The position numbers and the translations under genes are program-made. DNA of 64,000 nucleotides from Nocardioides sp. GTDB taxonomy: Bacteria; Actinomycetota; Actinomycetes; Propionibacteriales; Nocardioidaceae. The notes below the pieces were generated by a model. The model made no database searches. It saw only the letters and a list, made by a program, of their open reading frames with translations, and was not told where the DNA came from. Below are positions 58,631-64,000 of this stretch, in pieces. Positions within the stretch are counted from its first letter, which is position 1. Each line of letters opens with the position of its first letter. The DNA is taken from NCBI RefSeq assembly GCF_030150155.1, contig NZ_JASLGR010000026.1, forward strand, positions 103,293 through 167,292, read 5' to 3'.

Positions 58631-59424
58631 CCGAGGCGTGGAGCGGCGGGGAGTACGGCCCGCACAGCTGCGTGCTGGCAGCCAACCCCGGCATCATGAC
58701 GCTGGACGGCACCAACACCTGGGTGCTGCGTTCGGGCGAGCGGTCCGTCGTGGTCGACCCCGGCCCGTCGCTGATGACGCACCTCGACGCGGTGCGCTCG
58801 GTCGCCGGTGACGTCGCCGAGGTCCTCCTCACGCACCACCACCTGGACCACTCCGAAAGTGCGCGCGAGTTCGGCGAGATGGTCGGCGCCCCGGTGCGGG
58901 CGCTCGACCCGTCGCTCAGCCTCGGCGCCGAGGGGCTCCGCGCCGGTGAGGTGATCTCGGTCGGCTCCTCGCTCGAGATCGAGGTCGTCGCCACCCCCGG
59001 TCACACCTCGGACTCGCTCTCGTTCTGGGTGCCCTCGGCCTCGGCCGTGCTGACCGGCGACACCGTGCTCGGCCGGGGCACGACGGTGGTCGCCCATCCC
59101 GACGGCTCGCTCGGTGCCTACCTGGACTCACTCGACCGGCTGCGGGCGCTGGCCGAGGAGCGCGAGGTCTCCTGGATCTGGCCCGGCCACGGTCCGGCGA
59201 TCGCTGACGCGTTGGCCCTGTTGGACTACTACATCGCGCACCGCGCCTCCCGCCTGGAGCAGGTCGAGACGGCGTTGGCACTGGTCCCGCCCGACACCCT
59301 GGGCGACGATCTGCCGCGCGCGGTCGTCGAGATCGTGTACGCCGACGTGGACCCGGTGCTGTGGGGTGCGGCCGAGCTGTCGGTGCGGGCACAGCTCGCC
59401 TACCTCGCCGAATTCCGGGTTTAG
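58627..59424 (+). CDS. MBL-fold metallo-hydrolase ending inside a repeat unit
   Basis: A 265-residue metallo-beta-lactamase-fold protein with the THHHLDHSE zinc motif, TPGHTSDS and LTGDTVLGRG; the C-terminal part resembles LACTB2-type hydrolases. Matches Rv3677c in order. Its last four residues (EFRV) and TAG stop are read from the first unit of array E, so the repeat has replaced or created the natural end. Confidence 0.9.
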   Translation: MTEAWSGGEYGPHSCVLAANPGIMTLDGTNTWVLRSGERSVVVDPGPSLMTHLDAVRSVAGDVAEVLLTHHHLDHSESAREFGEMVGAPVRALDPSLSLGAEGLRAGEVISVGSSLEIEVVATPGHTSDSLSFWVPSASAVLTGDTVLGRGTTVVAHPDGSLGAYLDSLDRLRALAEEREVSWIWPGHGPAIADALALLDYYIAHRASRLEQVETALALVPPDTLGDDLPRAVVEIVYADVDPVLWGAAELSVRAQLAYLAEFRV

Positions 59425-59519
59425 CACCGCCGAGATCCGGGTTCGCCACGGACGAGATCCGGGTTCGCCACGGGTGAGTTCCGGGTTTCTCACGGTCGAG
59501 ATCCGGTTTCCCCACCGTA
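59410..59519 (+). repeat. array E: five forward 22-bp units
   Basis: Units at 59410-59431, 59432-59453, 59454-59475, 59476-59497 and 59498-59519. The first contains the MBL stop codon. They point along the MBL gene. Confidence 0.9.
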
Positions 59520-59646
59520 GGGTGCGTTCGTCACTTCTGTCCCAGAGGTGGCCGTGGAGCGTCCACAGGCAGGGTGCTCGCGGTGTGCGTCCACAGGCCG
59601 CCGGAGGGCGATGGCGGTCGCAACGGCGGTCGCGCAGGCTGCCCGC
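59520..59646 (+). other. leader of the AbiEi/DUF559-like gene
   Basis: No gene is evident. TAGGGT (59518-59523) is a possible -10 box at the array end. Frames continue upstream of ATG 59647 but carry Arg-rich, atypical sequence. Confidence 0.35.
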
Positions 59647-60594
59647 ATGAGCCGTCCCCGCCGTCCCGTGCAGATACCCGCCCGGCCCTTCACCACCGCC
59701 GAGGCGATGGCGATCGGGTTGACGTGGCGGGATCTGTCGGCAGCCGTCGCCCGAGGTTCGGTACGCCGTGTGGTGCGCGGGCTCTTCGTCCCGCCCGGCT
59801 CGGCCGATGATTGGGAGTCGAGGGCAAGGGCCGTTGCCCTCGTGGTCGGCTCCGAGCACGTGGTGATCGATCGGACGGCAGCGTGGATCCACGGCGTCAA
59901 CACGCTCACGCTGCTGGAGAGCTCCACGCCTCCTCCGGTCGAGGTGGCAGCGGCACCGTCCGCGCACGCGACCGAACGGGGTGACGTCATCGGCCGCAAC
60001 CGTGACCTCGCCGAGCACGACGTGATGACCGTGGGCGGGCTCCGGGTGACGACCCCGTTGCGCACGGCCCTCGACCTCGCCCGCCACCTGCACCGGCGTG
60101 AGGCGCACGCCTGCCTCAACGAGTTCGCCCGGCTCCACGGCATCCGGTCCGAGGACCTCGCCGCCGAGGTGCCGCGGTTCAAGGGGCGCCGCGGGGTGGT
60201 CCAGCTTAAGAGCCTGATCGGGCTGATCGATCCGGCGGTCGAGTCCCAGCGCGAGTCCTGGACGCTGCTCGCGCTCGCCGACGCGCGGGTGCCGCTGCCC
60301 CAGGCGCAGGTCTGGGTCGAGGTCGATGGCGTGCCGACGTACCGCTTGGACTTCGCCTGGCCCCTGCACAAGGTCGCGGTGGAGTACGACGGCGTGGCGG
60401 CGCACCTCATGACCGAGGAGCAGCGGCTCCATGACCGAGAGCGTCGTCGCGTGCTGCGCGAGCTCGGCTGGCGGGTGGTGGTCGTGCGCAACGGGGACTT
60501 CACCGGCCGGCGCCTGGACCGCTGGATCGGTGAGGTGCGTGCGGCGCTGAACGCTCAGACCTACTCGCCGTTGCGCTGGAAGCCGCGGCGGTGA
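59647..60594 (+). CDS. AbiEi-like protein with DUF559 endonuclease-like domain
   Basis: A 315-residue protein. The N-terminal part (IPARPFTTAEAMAIGLTWRDL, then VRRVVRGLFVPPG) resembles type IV AbiEi-antitoxin-like winged helices. The C-terminal part (YRLDFAWPLHKVAVEYDGVAAH, LRELGWRVVVVRNGDF) is a Vsr/PD-(D/E)XK-like DUF559 domain with candidate catalytic Asp and Glu. Such proteins are abundant in Nocardioides and of unproven function. It is bracketed by array E (forward) and array F (reverse), and sits between genes adjacent to crp/nth in M. tuberculosis. Start ATG 59647; upstream starts in frame exist. Confidence 0.78.
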   Translation: MSRPRRPVQIPARPFTTAEAMAIGLTWRDLSAAVARGSVRRVVRGLFVPPGSADDWESRARAVALVVGSEHVVIDRTAAWIHGVNTLTLLESSTPPPVEVAAAPSAHATERGDVIGRNRDLAEHDVMTVGGLRVTTPLRTALDLARHLHRREAHACLNEFARLHGIRSEDLAAEVPRFKGRRGVVQLKSLIGLIDPAVESQRESWTLLALADARVPLPQAQVWVEVDGVPTYRLDFAWPLHKVAVEYDGVAAHLMTEEQRLHDRERRRVLRELGWRVVVVRNGDFTGRRLDRWIGEVRAALNAQTYSPLRWKPRR

Positions 60595-60652
60595 GGAACC
60601 CGGATGTCGAGCGTGGTGAACCCGGATGTCGGCGGTGGCGAACCCGGAATTC
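60587..60652 (-). repeat. array F: three reverse 22-bp units
   Basis: Reverse units 60587-60608, 60609-60630 and 60631-60652. The array ends two bases before the MarP stop (60655-60657) and contains the stop codon of the AbiEi/DUF559 gene (60592-60594). Confidence 0.9.
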
Positions 60653-60654
60653 GG

Positions 60655-61827
60655 TCAGGCGCAGTTGCCCGTGGACACCTTCGTCGTGCGCTGGGTGCCC
60701 TGCTCCGCCAGCTGGGAGACCTGGGCGGTCGTCAGCGCGTAGCCCGTGCTCTGGTCCGTCACCGAGGCCGCGAAGACGACGCCGACGACCTTGCCGGCGG
60801 CGTTGACGATCGGGCCGCCGGAGTTGCCCGGGCGGATCAGGCCACGCAGCGAGTAGACGTCGCGGATCACGGTGCCGGTGCCGTAGATGTCGGGGGAGCG
60901 CAGCCGCTGCTGGGCCCGGATCCTGCCCGCCTCGATGTCGAACGGGCCGTCCTCGGGGTAGCCGAGGATCGCGACCCCGTCGCCTGCCTGGGCGCTACCG
61001 GCGAAGGCCAGCGGGGTGGCCGAACCACTGTCGAACGCGATCACGGCGATGTCCACGCCGGGGTCGTAGAGCACGACCTTGCCGGCCTCGTCCTTGTTGC
61101 CGAGCGAGACGCTGGGCTGGCTGACGCCGGCCACGACGTGGGCGTTGGTCATCAGGTAGCCCGGCGCGATCAGGAAGCCCGAGCCCTCGACGCCGCGCCC
61201 GCACGAGTTCGCGCCGCGCACCTTGTAGACCGACTTCTCGGCCTTGATCACGTCGGCGTCCTTCTTGAGGCTCTCGGGCCCCGGACCGACCTTCACGATC
61301 CGTTCGGGGGCGAACGGCTCGAGATAGCGCGGGAAGAACGACGTACCGACGACGTTGTTGAACCGGTCGAGCGCCTTGGCGGCCGAGGCCGGCATCACCC
61401 CGTCGACCTCGGAGAGCACCGCGGAGCTGCGCACCGCCGACGTGATCGTGCCGATGTGGGTGCCCGAGATCGCGACCCCGAGCGCCCAGGCGACCACCAG
61501 CACCGCGCCGGCCGAGAGCAGCGCCCCGCCGCAGGCATCGAGCGCGCGCACGGGCCGCCAGCTGATCTTGTCGCGCACCCGGGCCCCGAGGAACTGGAGG
61601 ACTCCCTGGCCGATCGAGGCGGCCACGATCACGATGAAGAGCGCACCGAGGGAGACCCAGACCGACGGGTTGGCGTTGCCCAGCAGCTTCGGCGAGGCCC
61701 AGACCCCGACCACACCGCCGAGCAGCAGCCCGATGGTGGCGAAGGCGCCGGTGATGAAGCCTTGCCAGTAGCCGGAGAGGGCGTACGCGAAGACGAGCGC
61801 CAGGAGGCACCAGTCGAGCCAGTTCAC
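60655..61827 (-). CDS. marP: acid-resistance periplasmic serine protease MarP
   Basis: A 390-residue protein: four N-terminal membrane segments of the CvpA type (LLALVFAYALSGYWQGFITGAFATI and following), then a chymotrypsin-like protease domain. His is in TNAHVVAG, Asp in VDIAVIAF, Ser in RPGNSGGPIVN, and a Cys in GANSCGRG may form the redox-sensing disulfide. It corresponds to Rv3671c, needed for acid and oxidative stress survival. Coupled to the Nudix gene (four-base overlap). Confidence 0.93.
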   Translation of the reverse strand: MNWLDWCLLALVFAYALSGYWQGFITGAFATIGLLLGGVVGVWASPKLLGNANPSVWVSLGALFIVIVAASIGQGVLQFLGARVRDKISWRPVRALDACGGALLSAGAVLVVAWALGVAISGTHIGTITSAVRSSAVLSEVDGVMPASAAKALDRFNNVVGTSFFPRYLEPFAPERIVKVGPGPESLKKDADVIKAEKSVYKVRGANSCGRGVEGSGFLIAPGYLMTNAHVVAGVSQPSVSLGNKDEAGKVVLYDPGVDIAVIAFDSGSATPLAFAGSAQAGDGVAILGYPEDGPFDIEAGRIRAQQRLRSPDIYGTGTVIRDVYSLRGLIRPGNSGGPIVNAAGKVVGVVFAASVTDQSTGYALTTAQVSQLAEQGTQRTTKVSTGNCA

Positions 61828-62516
61828 TCCGAGACCTCCGGGGTGTCGGTGCCACCGGCGCGCTCGCGCCCGGCCAGCATGTACGCCGGCAGCTCGACCT
61901 CACGGGCCTGCGGCAGGGGTTCGATCCAGCCCAGATGGGTGAGGAAGCGCTCGACGATCCCGCCGGTGAAGCCCCACAGGATCACGTCCTTGTCGGGGCC
62001 GATCAGGAAGCCCGGGCTGCGCCAGCCGTGGCTCGGGGAGATCACCGTGATCCGGTGGGCAGGGTCGACCAGCTCTGCGATCGGGACGCGGTAGATGGCG
62101 TGCACCTCGTCCACCGAGGCGGGCAGCAGCTCGCGGTCCTCGGACCACCAGCCCAGCACGGTCGTGACGGCGAAGTTGCTCGGCGGCAGCCACAGCTCGG
62201 GCAGGTGGCCGACGACCTCGACGCTGAGCGGGTCGATCCCGGCCTCCTCCTCTGCCTCGCGCAGAGCCGCCTGGACCGTCGACTCGCCCGGGTCGAGGGA
62301 GCCGCCGGGGAAGGAGACCTGACCGGGGTGGGAGCGCATCGTGTGGCTGCGCTCGGTGAGCACCAGGTCGGGGCCCTGAGCGCCCTCGCCGAAGAGCATC
62401 AGCACTGCCGAGCGACGTGGGTCGGCGCCGTCGGGCACGGTGAACCGGGTCAGGCGGTCGGCGGTGATCGTCCGCGCGCCCTCGATCACCGGTGCGAACC
62501 AGTCGGGGCCCGTCAC
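61824..62516 (-). CDS. CoA-type Nudix pyrophosphatase
   Basis: A 230-residue Nudix hydrolase with an intact box GGSLDPGESTVQAALREAEEEAG and the upstream SHPGQVSFPGG typical of CoA pyrophosphatases. Equivalent to Rv3672c. GTG 62516 overlaps the thioredoxin-like gene stop (GTGA). Confidence 0.9.
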   Translation of the reverse strand: MTGPDWFAPVIEGARTITADRLTRFTVPDGADPRRSAVLMLFGEGAQGPDLVLTERSHTMRSHPGQVSFPGGSLDPGESTVQAALREAEEEAGIDPLSVEVVGHLPELWLPPSNFAVTTVLGWWSEDRELLPASVDEVHAIYRVPIAELVDPAHRITVISPSHGWRSPGFLIGPDKDVILWGFTGGIVERFLTHLGWIEPLPQAREVELPAYMLAGRERAGGTDTPEVSE

Positions 62517-63130
62517 GACAGGGTCGTCCCGAGATGCTCGTTGACCATCGCGACGACCTTCGCGACCGAGTCGAGGCCGCCCTTGACCACGGTGACCTTG
62601 CCCTCGGCCGAGAGGAAGATGAAGGTCGGCAGCGCCGGGACGTGCAGCTTCGTCTCCTGGATCTTGCCGTCGAAGTCGAAGACCTGGGGGTACGTCGCCT
62701 TCCACTCGCCGGCCTGCTGGAGGGCTACGCCCGGGTAGGTGTCCTCGAGGTCGATCCCGAGGATCGGCACCTGGCTGCCGTAGGTGCGGTGGAACTCGCC
62801 CAGCGCCGGCATCTCCTTGCGGCACGGCTCGCACGCGCTCGACCAGACGTTGATCAGGAGCGGACCGGTCAGCGTGGACAGGTCGACGCTCTGACCGCCG
62901 CCCAGGCACGGCAGCACGACCTTCGGCAGGCCGCCGTTGCTGGTCGTCGCCGCGGGGCAGGCCTCGATGGCGGCCTTCTGCTTGAGCGCCACCAGCTCGG
63001 GGGTGTCGACCTTGATGTCCTTGGCCTTCGGCGCCGTCAGCGACGGGGAGCCGCAGGCGGCGAGGACGAGGAGGAGTACGCCGGCCAGGGCCGCTCCGAG
63101 CGTGCCGGCCCGCCGGGTGTGACGCTTCAT
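62513..63130 (-). CDS. TlpA-like thioredoxin lipoprotein
   Basis: A 205-residue exported thioredoxin: lipobox VLLLVLAACGS, active site WSSACEPCRKEMP (CxxC) and cis-Pro VPALPTF. An extra Cys pair (EACPAATT, VVLPCLGG) precedes the active site. It likely reduces or forms disulfides in envelope proteins, plausibly MarP. Corresponds to Rv3673c. Coupled to nth by ATGA. Confidence 0.9.
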   Translation of the reverse strand: MKRHTRRAGTLGAALAGVLLLVLAACGSPSLTAPKAKDIKVDTPELVALKQKAAIEACPAATTSNGGLPKVVLPCLGGGQSVDLSTLTGPLLINVWSSACEPCRKEMPALGEFHRTYGSQVPILGIDLEDTYPGVALQQAGEWKATYPQVFDFDGKIQETKLHVPALPTFIFLSAEGKVTVVKGGLDSVAKVVAMVNEHLGTTLS

Positions 63131-63837
63131 CAGTTCGGCCCTTCGGTGCGCAGCAGCTTGGTCGCCGCCTCGAGATCGGTCGGGCCCTCGCCGAAGCTCG
63201 GGCAGAGCTTGGCCACCGGGCACGCGCCGCAGGCGGGCTTCTTGGCGTGGCAGCAGCGCCGGCCGTGCCAGATCAGGTGGTGGGACAGCATCGTCCAGTC
63301 GCGCTTGGGGAACAGCTCGGCGATGGCGAACTCGACCTTGACCGGATCGGTCTCGGTGGTCCAGCCCAGTCGGCGGACGAGGCGGCCGAAGTGGGTGTCG
63401 ACGGTGATGCCCGGGACGTCGAAGGCGTTGCCGAGGACGACGTTCGCGGTCTTGCGGCCGACGCCGGGGAGGGTGACCAGGTCGTCGAGTCGGCCGGGCA
63501 CCTGGCCGTCGTACTTTTCGACGAGGGTGGCGCTCAGGCGCAACAGCGCGTCGGTCTTGGCACGGAAGAAGCCGAGCGGCCCGACGATCCCCTCCAGGAC
63601 GGTGCGGTCGGCGGCGGCCATCGCGCGCGCGTCGGGGTAGGCGGCGAACAGCTTCGGCCGGACCGCGTTGACCCGCTTGTCGGTGGTCTGCGCCGAGAGC
63701 ACGGTGACCACGAGGAGCTCGAAGGCGTTGTCGAAGTCGAGCTCCGCCTTGGCGTCGGGGTAGGTCTCGGCGAGGATCCGATCGATCTTGCGTGCACGGC
63801 GGACGAGGGCGGTTCTCGTTTCCTCCTGGCGGCGCAC
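63130..63837 (-). CDS. nth: endonuclease III
   Basis: A 235-residue DNA glycosylase/AP lyase. LPGVGRKTANVVLGNAF is the helix-hairpin-helix with catalytic Lys, VDTHFGRL holds the catalytic Asp, and four cysteines (CCHAKKPACGACPVAKLC) bind a [4Fe-4S] cluster. It removes oxidised pyrimidines. GTG 63837 is leaderless, TAGGCT six bases upstream (63844-63849). Confidence 0.95.
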   Translation of the reverse strand: MRRQEETRTALVRRARKIDRILAETYPDAKAELDFDNAFELLVVTVLSAQTTDKRVNAVRPKLFAAYPDARAMAAADRTVLEGIVGPLGFFRAKTDALLRLSATLVEKYDGQVPGRLDDLVTLPGVGRKTANVVLGNAFDVPGITVDTHFGRLVRRLGWTTETDPVKVEFAIAELFPKRDWTMLSHHLIWHGRRCCHAKKPACGACPVAKLCPSFGEGPTDLEAATKLLRTEGPN

Positions 63838-63849
63838 GCACCCAGCCTA

Positions 63850-64000
63850 CGGGGGGCCTCCGACATTTAGCCTTTGAGTGGGTCCGCGGGCGGGCCGAAC
63901 GTCCGACCGGGACACGTGGTGATCCCTGACTTCTGAGTGGTCGTCCGCGGGCCCGGTGTCTGGTCGAGCGGTGTCCTTGTTCGGGAACTTGGAGCCAGCC
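63850..64000. other. window end, upstream of nth, no gene seen
   Basis: No open frame with convincing coding bias is seen. GTCCGCGGGC occurs twice (near 63882 and 63946). In M. tuberculosis crp lies near this point, so its promoter could be here; that is not visible. Confidence 0.4.

Noticed and set aside
59647..60594. Complete AbiE toxin-antitoxin system
   Set aside because: No AbiEii nucleotidyltransferase gene is adjacent; the protein instead carries its own DUF559 domain.

Overview
The window is high-GC actinobacterial chromosome, most like Nocardioides or a close relative. The signs are Cys-rich WhiB and mycofactocin-type SDR proteins, a WXG100/EccC pair, an AlkB-rubredoxin fusion, many leaderless promoters (a TANNNT box six or seven bases before an ATG or GTG), and an SRP RNA-dnaX-ybaB-recR block. 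From 49.8 kb onward the order parallels the M. tuberculosis Rv3671c-Rv3683 region (marP, Nudix, thioredoxin-like, nth, MBL, RidA, two ArsA-like ATPases, whiB4, ponA2, metallophosphoesterase). I see no prophage, insertion sequence, CRISPR array or rRNA.

Layout. 0-5.4 kb: a small conserved protein, a HerA-like ATPase, and a very compact type VII secretion-like cluster (two-domain EccC, two WXG100 proteins, two small membrane proteins). 5.5-16.1 kb: an oxidative catabolism region. It holds AlkB-rubredoxin with its own ferredoxin, a PucR regulator, a three-part Rieske oxygenase system translationally coupled to an APC permease, then an alcohol dehydrogenase, an Lrp/AsnC regulator, a mycofactocin-type SDR and a gamma-butyrolactone-receptor-like TetR protein with a clear operator. 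16.2-29.3 kb: an unusual Pst-like phosphate system behind a tandem PHO-box-like element. Two secreted proteins (PstS-like and Ig-like) precede seven genes: a giant membrane-anchored PstS-like protein, PstC, PstA, a membrane-anchored PstS, a sortase-fold protein lacking the catalytic His and Cys, PstB, and an unrecognised protein. Most junctions are 4-base start/stop overlaps. 29.4-39.8 kb: a Fic protein with AT-rich repeats over its start, tRNA-Ser(GGA), an ABC-F ATPase, a nucleoside deaminase, an antiporter, SRP RNA, AzoR with an HxlR regulator, dnaX, ybaB, recR and DUF5063. 39.8-46.7 kb: lysC and asd, a secreted lipase, lactate 2-monooxygenase, and an NlpC/P60 hydrolase behind a c-di-AMP (ydaO) riboswitch. 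46.8-48.3 kb: a less GC-rich lipoprotein and frameshifted matrixin gene. 48.3-64 kb: EamA/MarR, tRNA-Pro(CGG), and the conserved envelope/redox block.

Two things stand out. The first is the Pst operon with a catalytically dead sortase-like subunit. The second is a family of 22-bp tandem repeats (about 31 units in seven arrays). Six array flanks start at or within a few bases of a stop codon, and all of these are oriented with the gene that ends there. Between convergent genes the arrays meet head to head with a 0-1 base junction. Two arrays also sit inside the dnaX coding sequence, and two oppositely oriented arrays bracket an AbiEi/DUF559-like gene in the otherwise conserved marP-MBL interval.
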